DNA from: Effrenium voratum
Taxonomy: Eukaryota > Sar > Dinophyceae > Suessiales > Symbiodiniaceae
Assembly: GCA_963377175.1 (NCBI GenBank)
Contig: CAUJNA010002780.1
Span: forward strand, 299,261-363,260
DNA: 64,000 bases
Direction: 5' to 3'
Positions within the stretch are counted from its first letter, which is position 1. Each line of letters starts with the position of its first letter. Positions 1 to 11,639 of this stretch are shown piece after piece. Made by a program: the position numbers and the translations under genes. The notes below the pieces were generated by a model. That model saw only the letters and a list, made by a program, of their open reading frames with translations. It was not told the DNA's origin and made no database searches.

Positions 1-31
1 TTCTGGCATTTTGGAAGCGGGAATCTTGCAG

Positions 32-85
32 ATCAAGGGCCCAGAAGAGGGCCCATGCGTCGTCCTTTTCAGATCGTTCCTGGGA
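32..85 (+). CDS. Possible internal exon at window edge, unrecognised
   Basis: After a TTGCAG acceptor there is an open stretch reading IKGPEEGPCVVLFRSFLG with strong purine-first codon bias. It closes near a possible GA-type donor. No family is recognised and only about 18 codons are visible. The rest of the gene would lie off the left edge or in small exons not seen. From 110 to 530 I see nothing that looks coding. Confidence 0.35.
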
Positions 86-533
86 AGTGACAGCCTTTGA
101 GAAAAAGCTGGCAGGAACTTGCCCACTTGCAAAACACGTTCTGCAAGTGGGTCACACACTGCCGCAGACTGGCACACGTAGGTCAAATGGGGAGTGCGGC
201 GACCATGGCGGTGTGAACCAAAGCGATCAGAACACCCCAGAAGGTTGAGCGCATTGAACTTTGACGAAGGCGTGCGCTATCCGGCAAGCTGAGCATTGAG
301 CTTTGCTGGTTCCAGCTTGCCAGACAGTCTTGCAAGTTGGATTTGATGTGGACCTGGAAACCAGTTGTGGCCGACGAAGCTGGGTACAAGCAGGAGCAAG
401 TGGTGGGGGGGCGGGGGTCATTCTGGTAGTGTGGCTTCTTGTTGGCTGCCAGTTTGGGGGGCAACTAAATGGCTGCGAGTCAATTTATAAGGTCCGGAAC
501 TAGCATTCCCAAGCGCAACACTCGCGTAACCGT

Positions 534-580
534 TCCAGACCCCGTTCCAGACCCGTTCCAGACGTGTTCCAGACGCAGCG
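534..580. repeat. Short tandem GTTCCAGAC-type repeat
   Basis: Four copies of a word close to CGTTCCAGACC lie in tandem, and a further copy occurs near 779. No function is inferred. Confidence 0.6.
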
Positions 581-857
581 GAGAAATTTGCCACCAAGTC
601 CACATGCACACACACACATGCCCCATGTAGGTAGCTGCGCTTCTTACGCGGCCCGTCATGCCGCGCGCCATCCATTCATCCATCCATCTATCCATCTTAC
701 ACTAAATGAGGGTGTGCTTGAGGACTCCACACATGTCTTCCCAGAGGTCCGGAACAACCAACCTTACGTAACTGACTCGTTCCAGACGTCCGCGTCACCG
801 CGGAACGTTCCACACCAGAATATTGACCCACACCCAAATGCGCAACGTCCAAAACCT

Positions 858-919
858 CCGTCTACATGTTTATCAGGGACTATGTCATCCGTCTACATGT
901 TTATCAGGGACTATGTCAT
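858..919. repeat. Perfect 31-bp tandem duplication
   Basis: Two consecutive copies of a 31-bp unit that begins CCGTCTACATG and ends CTATGTCAT. The two copies are identical, so the duplication is recent. Confidence 0.85.
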
Positions 920-929
920 ATCGACCCGT

Positions 930-1700
930 GGCGTAAGCAAAACCTGCACGGGCGTAAGGCGGCCTAAGCAACTGTCAAAAAAACATGTCGCGCAAGCATT
1001 CCGCGTAAGCTATTGTTCAGTCAGGTTGTTTGGAATATCCTATGTGTTTCTTCAGTCATGTTGTTTGTCATATCCATGTGTTTCTCATTAGTCATGTGCT
1101 TGTTATATCTACCCATTGGGCCTTATAAAGCAATATTGTCCTTTGCTACTACACAAGGCAAAACTAGGGAATTTGGGCGTTTTCCGCGTAAGGCTTGCGT
1201 AAGCTTCGCGTAAGCCCCCACGTAAGCCCCAGCTGCGTTTCTGAGTAGTAGCCTTGCCGGCTTTGCAATGCCCTTCCTAGACCTGCCATTGTCCAGCTTT
1301 GCCGAGCTCATTGTCCAGCTCTGCCGCACGGCGCTGCCTTGCTCCACAAGGCAGCACCATCGCGAGAAAGCAGGACCCCGCCAAACGAGAAGGATACTTG
1401 CAATTGGAGACGACGCTTCTACGATAAGCTCCGCTCTTGGGAGCTGGAAGGGCCCAAAGCCGGAGACGACAATGCGTTGACTCGCAAGTTCGCTGCAATG
1501 AAGCTGTTCTTCCTCCTCTTCATCTTGCTCCACGGCTCGTCATCTGCGTGAAAGGAAAAAGTGCTCGCGTAAGCCGCTTCCACGGAATTGCATCCGGTCT
1601 CTCTGGCGTAATGGCTGCGTAAGGCCTACTTGAAGCCCATGTGCCGCGTAAGCGAAAGCACGGTGCGCGTAAGGCTGCGTAAGGAAGCGGCGTAAGGAGA
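930..1700. repeat. Field of scattered GCGTAAG words
   Basis: About fourteen copies of GCGTAAG, mostly GCGTAAGC or GCGTAAGG, all on the + strand and at irregular spacing. They start near 930, 951, 1003, 1187, 1196, 1207, 1220, 1565, 1605 (variant), 1617, 1643, 1666, 1675 and 1690. The sequence between them is unrelated, so this is not a simple satellite. No convincing exon lies in the block. Confidence 0.7.
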
Positions 1701-2016
1701 GGGATGCGACATAGGGAATCACGACACGTTTTGGACATGGCTCAAATGGAAAAGGCTTCGCTTAGCCAGGACGCCATGGTTTATCTTCATGGCGCACGCG
1801 GGGGTGATCATACATGCTGTGCACAGAATACTGCCTGTAACGTATTTAATCAGCCAACATGACTTTTCATGCAGTATCAGATGCCATGGCGTAGTATTGA
1901 GGTTGACCCATGTGCTCAGGCCAACAGTTGATTTCATTGACGGTACCCTTCTTTGTTGTCACCAGTCCTACTTGTAAGGCCACTTGTACCCGCCTCATTC
2001 TTGTGTCCTTTTGCAG

Positions 2017-2161
2017 AAGGCGCGCAGCGATGGCGCGATCGTCGAGGCGAGAGGGCTATCCAAAGGGGAGGAGTTACATGTGGATGGGAATCCGTTTGTC
2101 CAAGCACCCTCCCATGATGAGGATTCTGTCCATTCACAAGGTTCTAGGGTGTGCTCCAAAG
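2017..2161 (+). CDS. Internal coding exon, unrecognised protein
   Basis: A strong pyrimidine tract and TTGCAG acceptor precede 145 nt of open reading frame, which begins KARSDGAIVEARGLSKGEEL and ends at a GTATGT donor. The exon enters in phase 0 and leaves in phase 1. The product is charged and rich in Ser, Gly and His with no motif I recognise. It is one of the best-defined isolated exons in the window. Neighbouring exons of this gene were not found, so its limits are unknown. Confidence 0.6.
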
Positions 2162-2269
2162 GTATGTTGGAGGTTTTTGAGCTTAGCAAGGGCGCTACAG
2201 ATTGGTGATGGACCAGCAACTTGTTATTTTGTTTTGAAGCTCAAAGTCTGCTGGCGCCCGTTTCTGAAT

Positions 2270-2950
2270 GTTGCAGCACCAATTACAATCACTCCGAAGC
2301 CAACCCGGATCACTATCCATTCCAAGCTCGCGCCAACCCCACCCCAGCCCTAAACCCAGCAGCCCTCGAAGCAAACCCCAGACCCTGACCACAAGCCAAT
2401 CCCAAGCGTGATCTAAATCGCTCCGGAGCAAGGCAAAGCAAGGCTATCCCAATCCGACCTTTGACTTGCCAACCCTGAAATCAGCGTAAAACAACGCTGA
2501 ACCTATCCCAAAGCTACCCAAAAACCGAACAAGACCAAAGAAAAAGCGCTTGAACTCCAATCTGGTCCGAGGCTACCGTACCCGGAACCCAAAACACCGT
2601 GAAGCCACGTTCAACCCAAAACGTGACCTGTCACCTTCCATAAGACCACCTTTCGCCCATCTTGAGCTTACATATAGCACCTTTCACCCACCGGAAACCG
2701 CCTCAAACCGACCTGACCCCCCCCCACCCCGACTGGTCGGAGCGGTCGGGTTCAGGAGCCGGAGCTCCCCTCCCCGGCGGCGCCGGAAGCGCCGGGTGCG
2801 CTCCTCCCCCTCCAGGTGGGGTTTGGTGAAGTCTGGTGGACAGAAAACCATTGCACCTGTATTGATGTTCCTGTCGTTTCTAGGGATCACAAGTAAAAGG
2901 GGTCCTTGCCCATTGTGTAAACCTATCACTTCAGGGTGACTTCGATGACA
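2270..2950. other. AAACC-rich stretch and a GC-rich patch, no clear gene
   Basis: The first part is rich in AAACC and CCTAAAC words, resembling the reverse complement of the degenerate TTTAGGG blocks elsewhere. Around 2745-2815 a GC-rich patch is open in two + frames, one Pro/Ala-rich and one Arg/Ser-rich, and ends in CTCCAG^GTGGGG. I cannot decide whether the patch is an exon. From 2950 to 3940 nothing convincing is seen. Confidence 0.3.
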
Positions 2951-3944
2951 ACCAAATATGGGGCCCGTTGCACTAGTTCAATCTTGTTGGGCAAGGCAAT
3001 GCTGGTAGTTCATCCTATTTTCAGACAGACCATGCAAATTACAAATTATGTAAAAGCTCTTGATGGTGTGGACTCAGCTTGAGATAAAGTTTTTTCTCAA
3101 TAGAAAGTGAATATTGTCATGATGCAGACGTGAGCCTTGAAGCGCTGGCAGGAGTTGCCGCGTCATGTTTAATGTTGCGTCACTGGGCTTGCTTGTGATA
3201 CTAGGAGATCTAGGAGGAAGTCCTCTAAATGCCCCAAACGCAACTCGCCCCCCGAACCTGAAACATCCAAGGCTTCGCACGCAGCAAGGCACTGGCCCAA
3301 TGGATTTTTGAAGACATGACCCGCGGACATTGCCCGACATCCACAAGAATTGAACCATCGAAGCCCAACGGCGGGACAGAGCTGAGGCTTTTGTAGGGCC
3401 GTAGGGCGCTTCTTGCTGCATGTGACGTAAAGTCAGGTCCAAGCATTGGAAACCCAGGGGGGCTGCTGAATACTGCCAGCTTAGTCACCAATGACATTGT
3501 GTAAGAACGCTTGGTCTTGTTTGCAACTTGTCTCAGCACCTCAACGGACACCTGATTTGTGTTGTTGGTTTTGGACAAGTTCTTTTGAGCTTTGCGAGCA
3601 CCAATGGTTTCTGCAATTAAATAGGTGCAGGTTTGATACACTTGGCATAGTCTGGCTATCCGTGTTGTCTGCCCGCTTGGGCATTTGGTTCGCGGCTCCT
3701 TTCGCAAGCAAGTTTGGCCACTTGAAGTCTCCGTCGGCTGCAATTCGGCAACGCTTGTCGCCTTGAATTCTCAAGAAGGCACCATGATCTTCCTAAGCAT
3801 TTTGAGCTTTGCCTCAATGTGGTTCAGCAAACTCGCCAGGCAGACACTTCGATGAGGCATCAATGAGATTTTGTGCAACCATCATAAGAGCAATTGACTA
3901 TGTCTTTGGTAGTCTTCTATTTGCTTGGGCAGGACACGAGGGAA

Positions 3945-3976
3945 CCGGTGTTTTTTTTGGTTGGCTGGCTGGTTGG

Positions 3977-4007
<31 letters not shown>

Positions 4008-4765
4008 GTTGGTTGGTTGGTTGGTTGGTTGGTTGGTTGGTCAGCCAGCTGGGCGGCCGCATCCCCAGCATGCCCAGCATCACCGGCCTCGCTCGGAGAA
4101 TTGGCTGTGATTTGTTAGCAGTTCAGGGTTGCTCCGGGCTGGTTTCGGCGGTCGGTCCGCATCCCCAGCATGCCCAGCATCACCAACACCGCTCGGACTG
4201 GGGCTGCCAATTGGCTTTGATTTGGGCGGGTCTTGGGTTTGTTTGAAGTTCATTTGGGCTTTGTAAAGGGTTGATATCCAGGATGCTGCTGGGAGGGTTT
4301 AAGGTTGACTTTGAGTCGGCTTGGGTTGGCTTGGAGCTGATTTGCACGAGGTGTGCGGCGGCCCGGTTTTTGCACTAGCCTTTGGGCTGCTTCAGGGCGT
4401 GGTTATGCAATTTTTAGGCTGCGGGGGGATTGGTAGTGGTTCGTTGCCCCAAACCAACCCAAACCGACTCAAAGTCAACCTCAAACCCTCTCCGCAGCAT
4501 CCTGGATATCAGCCCTTTACAAAGCCTAAATGAACCTCAAAGAAACCCAAGACCCGCCCTCATCATACAACACCTCAGCAAGCCCAACAATCCCCCAACC
4601 TGGCCAACTAGGCCCCCAGAGAATACCACCTGTTGCCCCCAACCTGAGAGCGAAGCATTGGTTCCCAACCAACCTCTTCAGAGCCACATGGGGGCGGCCT
4701 TGTGCTGAGCCGGGGCTAGTAAAAAGCCGGGGCTAGCAAAAAAAAAAAACACCTCAACCGGGCAC
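3945..4765 (+). mobile_element. Fold-back (long inverted repeat) element, copy A
   Basis: Nested inverted repeats span this block. The arm at about 4228-4330 (GGGTCTTGGG through TTTACAAAGG-type sequence and GATATCCAGGATG to TTGACTTTGAGTCGG) pairs with about 4450-4560. The ends also pair: CCGGTG plus a T tract on the left, and an A tract plus CACCTCAACCGG on the right. A GCTT/GGTT microsatellite has grown inside the left arm (3955-4040). No protein is encoded. A related copy lies at 54836-55515 in the same orientation. The structure is that of a non-autonomous fold-back or MITE-like DNA element. The precise ends are uncertain. Confidence 0.65.
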
Positions 4766-4852
4766 GAGGGGACCACCCAAACACCCACCCGTGGGGAGGG
4801 GCACCCAGCTTTCCAGTTGTCCCATGAGGGTTTGGGGAAGCAAGTCTCACAG

Positions 4853-4939
4853 GAGATCTCGCTTGGCTCAGGTCGCCCAGCCGGCGATCGCCCCGCCGGT
4901 CGCCCAGCCGCAGGCTGAGGGAGTGAAGCGAGAGCCAAG
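4853..4939 (+). CDS. Possible exon, Ala/Gln/Pro-rich
   Basis: A TCTCACAG acceptor and a GCCAAG^GC donor bound an 87-nt stretch. It is open in the frame reading LAQVAQPAIAPPVAQPQAEG. A second frame gives an Arg/Ser-rich reading but is closed by a stop before the donor. The word GGTCGCCCAGCC is repeated inside it. The Ala/Pro frame is preferred because it runs to the donor. No family is recognised. Confidence 0.35.
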
Positions 4940-5469
4940 GCGGTTCCACTACCCCCCAAACCACTACCCCCAGCGGATCAACGGGATATATAGCTACACA
5001 CAGCCACCCGCGAAAGGGTACATACATGTATATGTTCCGTTTTCCCCTGGAATGGTGTTTTGACAGGGAGGGAAAATTGCGAACATGAAATTTCCTGGCC
5101 CCAGCTTTTGCTTCTGGGGAGCAGTCAACAGGAAATCCACCCAGAAATATCATGGGCCCTGGGGCCTGGCAACCTCGGCAATCCCCCACCTCATACGACG
5201 ACCATTTTGGAACCACCCGCCACGGGAATTTGTCCATGTGAGGGCGTGTTGCAACTGCCAGGATGCAAGATATGGCTTGATGTGCCAAGAGGTGGGTGGC
5301 CTTTTGCAGTCTTTAAACAAATACAACGACCACAATAACATCTAAGATATCATATATATATATACACACGTTATAGGTGCATATATTTCTAGATGTATAT
5401 GTACATGTTGTATTATGTACCAATATGTGTACATTTGAAAAGTACATTGCAGCGTGGCTCTTTTGGCAG

Positions 5470-5585
5470 GCGACAGCGAGTTAGATCAGCCTCCAGAAGC
5501 AGAAGTGGCCCTGGCGGCTTCGGCGGCGTTGCAGAGGATGCAGCTGCCTCAGCCTCTTGTGGAGCTGAAGAGGCTGCCGAATTTC
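5470..5585 (+). CDS. Possible exon, acidic then Ala/Leu-rich
   Basis: The stretch follows TTTTGGCAG. It reads GDSELDQPPEAEVALAASAA and continues with LQRMQLPQPLVELKRLP. Codon-phase bias supports this frame, but no clean donor is visible, so the 3' end is approximate. It is not recognised. The region 5590-6040 shows nothing else. Confidence 0.3.
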
Positions 5586-6049
5586 CCCCAAACATGTTCC
5601 CCTTTGGCTTCCCCAAACAAGCCCAATATTGGCGCCCTGCAGGGAATTTTGTCCATCAGCATGCCCACGATGGCCCATAAAGTTGGACAGGCGTTTGGTT
5701 TAGTTTTGACTTTCCTCTGGCAGGAAGATCAAATTTGAGAATGCCACTTGAGAACACGAAGAGTATATCGGGACTTTCTGATGGCGGGAAGGGAGCTCGC
5801 CAATGCCTCTTGTCTTAAGGCACCATCGCGCATTTTTGCCCGGGGCTTGGCGCTTTTGCCATGCAGTGAGCCATGGGGGTGATCGTGTGAGCACCTGTCA
5901 ATGTGGCAACAGGTGGCGCACGGGGACTGCGCCAAGATAATTGGAAGGAGCGCAAGCATCATGTTTGGCACTGCATGCGGCAGAGATTTATCTGGTGCAC
6001 TCAGCATCATTCTTGTCATATTTCATGTCCCTTCCTGCCACCAACGCAG

Positions 6050-6104
6050 CACCTGTGGAAGGGTACCTGGAACCTCAATTCTCTCTTGAGAAGAATTATG
6101 TCAG
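6050..6104 (+). CDS. Possible small exon
   Basis: A CCACCAACGCAG acceptor and a TATGTCAG^GTGCCA donor bound 55 nt that read PVEGYLEPQFSLEKNYVR. It is short and unrecognised, supported only by its splice sites and composition. The stretch from 6105 to 7300 holds no convincing exon. Confidence 0.35.
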
Positions 6105-7305
6105 GTGCCAATCTGTGTTCGGCTTTCATGGACTTTCTTGCGTACAGGCTGCTTTCCTTGAGGGGCCGATTCCTGACCAAACAATATCCATTTGCTTGAG
6201 ATGTTTGCCCCGGTTTGTCTTTGGATGCAAACTGTCCAAACTGGTGAGTGTCAGTTTTCTCGTTGGCACCTTGCACAAACGGCAGATCGGATAAGCCAAA
6301 GATATTCTGGGGTCACAGCAGGGCAGTGGGCCACTGGGGTGCACCCCTGCAATTGGTGGCCTTCCTACTTTCCTGTCAAGTATCCGCTGGAAGCACCAGC
6401 AAAAGGCTCCCCAACTTTCCTGCAAGGAAACAGACTGGTTCACAATGGACATCACGGTGCATTCAGATCGGTTGCGGTTGGGATCCCTTGCGAAAGTGGA
6501 TGATTTGTTTGGGTCAGTTTGCTTTCAAGAACCCTGTTTTCCCGGCCGAAAGAAGGTTGACAGAGATCTGCATACCGCTCAACTTCCAGGGTGTTTACCT
6601 GCATTCTAGAGCATAGGGCACCTCGAAGCGATTTCTTGCGCGCTTTGCCAGGAAGGGGGAGACGCGCATGGAGATAGAGCGCCACAGTGATGTTCGCCCC
6701 GCCCCAGTGATGCAACGACTCCTACGGTTCATTTGTGTGGCAGGTTGCCTATTGCGAGATTTGCACGCCTTGGAGTGTCCGCAAACACATGAGTTATGCA
6801 GATCGACCTTTCACTTGTCAATAAAGGATTTTCACACAACAAAGATACTGTTGGCTCAAGGCCACTGCATGACATCCAGGCCCTTGGCTGTCTGGCTGGC
6901 AGCTGCCATCCGCCAAGCACCAGAAACGAGATGTCAACCGGCTCATAGTTGGCTGCTTGTGGGACAAACATCTTTAACTCAAAGCTTTGGTTGCCGCACC
7001 CTTCCTTGCACTTGCCCATTCGCAGCGTGCAGAGGTCTGACGGCAACATTTGGCTCGGGGTTTGGCCGAGGGGCTCCGGCATTCGGAGCAGGGATGTGCC
7101 AGACAAGAGGCCGAGTCAGCGAATGCACCCACAGAAAGATTCGACTCAGACTTAGCTTCAATCCAATCAAGCCATAAGACTAAATTATGGACCCCAAAGA
7201 AAAACGCGTGAAACCGTACTCCAAGCACGGTGCAGTCAGGCGCGGGCCAGCGAAATCGTTATCCGTAAAAAAAAAAAAAAAAACATACCGCAGAACATAG
7301 AACAG

Positions 7306-7504
7306 GTCTCGTAGAGCCATGGCAGCCATCCGCGAATCGGCACGGGTGGTTGACATCCCTTTGCCCGAATTCGAAATTCCATCCTCGTTGCAAGAGCATG
7401 AGATCGGTGCGACGCGGGCTATCATCGCTCTGGGGGCTCAAACGAAGATCCTGGAAACCGTGCGAAATGTGCAGTTGGACACTTGGTTGCTCTTTCACCT
7501 TTAA
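7306..7504 (+). CDS. Possible exon with candidate start codon
   Basis: After GAACAG the frame is open through an ATG at 7319 in a good context (GAGCCATGGC). It reads on as VDIPLPEFEIPSSLQEHEIG and continues to a stop at 7504. A GT donor is possible near 7469, which would make this an internal or first exon. An 18-A tract lies just upstream. The coding look is good but no family is recognised. It may join the exon at 7545. Confidence 0.4.
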
Positions 7505-7544
7505 TCTTCAACTTGTTGTGAAGGACTGAATTCCCATTTGCCAG

Positions 7545-7705
7545 CAAAAGCTCAAAGACTCACCCAGGACAACACGCGGAAGCGGTGCTGCACAGACCAG
7601 TGGCTGGACGAGAACGAGCGGGAATGGATGTGCTTGGATGCGCTGTGTCGATCGAGACCCTGGGCAACCAACAAAGACACGCCATTTCCGTATCCGTTCA
7701 AGGAG
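7545..7705 (+). CDS. Probable exon, charged, unrecognised
   Basis: A CCCATTTGCCAG acceptor precedes an open frame with strong purine-first codon bias, reading AKAQRLTQDNTRKRCC and then DQWLDENEREWMCLDALC. A GGAG^GC donor near 7705 fits the junction type common in this window. Function is unknown. From 7900 to 8700 I see only doubtful frames. Confidence 0.45.
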
Positions 7706-8741
7706 GCCGGGCAATCCTTAGCTATGCAGAGGGATTCCTCACGGAATGCGACTGAGGGAGGGGTGCTTGTTCTCTTACGTCAAGGATTGCTTGTGGGAGG
7801 GTGCACCCTGCCTGTGAGTGCCTGTTGGTACAGATGCGCGGCACCAGCCTGAAGCGTGATAAGGAGCACTTTTCAGGGAAACAAAGAGGACGGAAGCGAA
7901 GGAAGCAGGGACTTGGGAGGATTCCCCTGGACTTGTTTGAATGTAACCTTCCTTGTATCCCCACTTCCTCCACATCCCCGCTGAGGTTCGATTGTCCAAA
8001 CTTTGCCTATTCTCCAAGATGGTTTCCACAACAGGGGAGAATCGGTGTACCTACCAATGTATCACAAGTATCTAGAATTTGGAGACCACATGTACATCTC
8101 AGCCCGGAGCAGGTGCCAGCCCTTTCTTTCTGCCCATCTTCTCCAAAGTGCGTGGAAGAGGGGGGCAGCCCCTTTGGGAGCCCCTGCCCTCATACATGTT
8201 TCCTTTGCTGGCTGGTGCTCAGCGTGGAATGAGGGAATGACCCTTATAAACCATCCCTTGTGATTTCCTTTCAGGGGACCCCTGGGTTCATTCGCTCATT
8301 CCCGAATGAGCACCAGCAAGTGTCGGGGATCCGGGGCTTGACCCTACGGGTGGCCGGGCAACCTTTCTGCCCCAGGCCACCGACCAGATGCGAGACACAG
8401 AAGGGCCCTGGGTGGGCGACGAGGACCCCTTCCCCCGGGACTGGACGCGTGGGCCTGCGGGGCATGAGGTCCTCACGAATCTCAGACAGGTGAAGGAGCA
8501 CCCGCCTCCGACCCTCAGCAGATTTGTGTACTATCCCCAATAGCATACGGTTTTCTTTTTACTGCTCGCACCACCCCGCAGCCCTCGCAGAGCCTCATGG
8601 AACCCTGGTGGAACACTCGTGGAACCTTCCCTCAGGGCCGCGCCGGACCACCCCGCAGCATATCTGGGCTGAGACTCCAAAGCTTCCAGCTGTTTGGGAA
8701 AAACATAAATATTGAAAGCATGTTGCACGTGTATGACATAT

Positions 8742-8790
8742 GCATATATATATATATATATAGATGTATAAATATATATATATATATAAT
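8742..8790. repeat. AT dinucleotide tracts
   Basis: Two (AT)n tracts are separated by a short TAGATGTATAA spacer. The following 8900-9190 stretch is rich in CCTAAAC and AAACC words and has no gene. Confidence 0.9.
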
Positions 8791-9309
8791 GCGTATACCA
8801 CTTGCGGACTCTGCGGCGCGCCCCTCCCCCAGGACCCAAGACCTGGCACTGTTCCCGCTGCACCGCGGCCATGGCGCCCCCAGCATCTCCGGGCCGCACG
8901 CCCTGAGACCCTAAGCTCACTGTAAGCACCTCACCTTCACCCCGTCCTAAACCATCTCTGAAGCAGCCCCGAAAGACACGACCACCATGACTACACCCTT
9001 CAAGCAACCCCCAACTGTCGCGAAACCGAGCCTAAACTACTGTAATCAGAACTGACCCGGTATCAACTCTAAACCCTTGTTGGACATAACTCTAAGCCAT
9101 CCTAAACTCACCTGAAACCAGGCCGTAACCCAAAACTGACCTAAACACCGAGCCTAAACGAAGCGCAAACCAACCTTAAACGGGGCGGGAAAGCCCGAGA
9201 AATGCATTCAGACAAGTACTCATGTACTTGTGTACGTCTAGAATATGTGTGCACATATTTATGTGTTATACAACATGTGGTGCCATGTGTACATATGTGT
9301 ATAAATATA

Positions 9310-9560
9310 TAAATCAATATATATATATATATATATATACACATTTATACACATATGTACACATACAGACACATACATGCATGCATGCATGCAGGCATAC
9401 ACACATACACACATACACACATACACACATACACACATACACACATACACACATACACACATACACACATACACACATACACACATACACACATACATAC
9501 ATACAGACAGACAGACCGACAGACCGACAGACCCACAGACAGACAGACAGACAGACAGGC

Positions 9561-9603
<43 letters not shown>

Positions 9604-9870
9604 GACAGACAGAAAGACAGACATACATACATACCGATCTACCTACCTACATACCTACCTATCTATCTACATACCTAGGTACCTACATACATACACACCT
9701 ACATACCTACATACGTACGTACGCACATGCATATGTACGTACGCACGCACGCACGTACGTACATACATACATACATACGTACGTACATACATACATACAT
9801 ACAGACATACATTATTTGTGCATATACACATGCATATAGATACATAATATATATATATATATATACACCT
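9310..9870. repeat. Compound tetra- and hexanucleotide microsatellite
   Basis: Successive blocks of AT, ACACAT, AGAC, ATAC, ACGT-type and AT repeats. Long open frames exist on both strands (polyThr/His or Cys/Val runs), but they are repeat artefacts. Confidence 0.95.
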
Positions 9871-9888
9871 ACATATATCTATGTATAT

Positions 9889-9991
9889 GTGGATGGATGG
9901 ATGGATGGATGGATGGATGGATGGATGGATGGATGGATGGATGGATGGATGGATGGATGGATGGATGGATGGATGGATGGATGGATGGATA
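9889..9991. repeat. (GGAT)n microsatellite
   Basis: About 25 near-perfect copies of GGAT. The flanks are unique sequence up to the thioesterase exon at 10156. Confidence 0.97.
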
Positions 9992-10155
9992 GATAGGTAC
10001 ATGCACATGCATAAACACACACAGAGATGTCTTCATGTATGCAGTGTGTATAAGTCTGGGCACATGCAGAACATGTGAGTTCTTTCAGGGTCGCAGCCCA
10101 GTTCACGGCTCTGGTGTGAAATCAGTTGTATCCATGTGGCCCGTTACTGTGACAG

Positions 10156-11638
10156 GTTCGAAAAGTTCGCACCAAGCTAAGGCTCCGCCTGATTCTGTTC
10201 ACTCCCGAGTTCGGGTGCGTGGACTCCTTCGACTGGTCGGTGTGGGGCAAGCTGTGCCCGTTGGACGACACGGATGTGTGGGTTGTGAGTTGGCAAGGCT
10301 GGACCAGCTGGACTGAGATGATCGATCAGGTCACGCGGAAGGTTCTCTCCTTCGCCGATGGAGTCAGTACCGTGTGGTACGGGCACTCCATGGGCGCACT
10401 TGTGGCTTATGAGGTGCTCAAGCGATTTGAGACAAGGTATCGCTCGCAGCGACCTCAGAAGTTTCAGAGGTCGTGTCTCCTGACTTCTGTTTGGTATAGA
10501 ATCCCAACTTTCCCCTGAGCGGACGCCTAGGACCCGTTGAGATCCTTCCAGGGAATGTGACGCAAGGCCCCGTTTTCTCATGTCTACTTGGGGCAACCGT
10601 GATATTGTGCAGAAAGGAAGGAGGGGTAAGCACTGGAAAGAAGAGACTATATGAGAAACATGTCCCATTTGAAGTTTCGTCCTTTGCTTGCCCCGTTTCT
10701 GCTGTTCAGAGTGCCGCAAGGCCAAACCTTCCGGTGGCCTTGATGGTCAGTGGCTGTCCTGCCGGACCCCCAGTGAAAAAGGCGGCACCATGGCCGATCG
10801 AGATAGACATCGCTCGGATGTTTGCGGATTTGGTGGACATCAATCCACAGGCATGACGTCCGCCAAATTCCCAGACCGTTTTTTTGAGACATTTTTGGTT
10901 CACATATCCTGGAAGCAGAGGGAGATCACCAGACACACCTGAAGGAGATCACCAGAAACACCAGTTCCGCTGTTCAGTGGTTGGAGTCTGTTCCAAGAAG
11001 CTGCCGCTGGATTCACGATTCTATATCAGAGGCTGACGTCGCCGGGAATCGGGATCCACCCTGGGCATGTCATTTTTGGCGTTGGCGCCCTTTTGTGGGT
11101 TTGATAGAAAAGGAAACCAAAGGAAACGAAAGGAAAACACAAATTGTGGAGATTGTGCTCATGGGAGACGTCTATGGCTGAATTGTTGCCGCTGAAGGCC
11201 CCCCACCTCTTCAGAGAGCACTACCGGCACTGAGCTCAGCCAAGATCGCCGAGCCACTCTTGTTCATTCAGGATCAGTTGAAACTGGGCCACAGTATGGC
11301 AAAGTATGTGGTTTGTTGTGGGGATGCGGTGCTCTTTTGCGATCGAAAATAAACAAAAAGCAAACAGCATTGGGGCCCAAAATTGGTTGCCCCTTCTTGT
11401 TGAACCCTCTGAAATACAATCCATACAATCCCACCACACATGGAAGCACGTGGAAGCGCACAGGCCCCTTTTTGGAGGCCGATCCAACTGGAAAGGGAGC
11501 ATCGCTGGACTTCACTTTGGGAGCGGGAGGGCGCACACCAGCTCGAGCTTAGGCCTCAGGTGCAGCATAGCTTCTTGGAGGAGCTCCGTGCCTTGGAGTT
11601 CGTCAAAGCCGACTGGGCTGCTTTTGAAGCAACTGAAT
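10156..11638 (+). CDS. Thioesterase-type alpha/beta hydrolase (PKS/NRPS or type II TE-like), multi-exon
   Basis: Exon 1 (10156-10436) carries the first beta strand (LRLILFTPEFG) and the nucleophile elbow YGHSMGALVAYEVL, with Ser in GHSMG. Its GT donor joins in phase 2 to exon 2 (10712-10850), which begins AARPNLPVALMVSGCPAGP, matching the LFVSG.RAP strand of bacterial type II thioesterases, and ends at a GC donor (CAG^GC). Tentative exons follow at 10978-11030 and 11215-11271 (IAEPLLFIQ, the strand before the usual catalytic Asp). The last clear exon, about 11496-11638, contains QHSFLEE, the expected catalytic His, and ends at a GTGAGT donor. Family knowledge: such enzymes release or proofread acyl chains on carrier proteins. 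I cannot tell whether this is a free enzyme or the C-terminal domain of a larger synthase. No KS, AT or ACP motif is seen upstream. Confidence 0.8.
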
Positions 11639-11639
11639 G

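Noticed and set aside
6847..6861. Similarity to the 3' end of the dinoflagellate spliced leader (TTGGCTCAAG)
   Set aside because: Only about 11 bases match and the 5' part of the leader is absent. A similar 11-base match occurs on the minus strand near 46726, so chance is likely.
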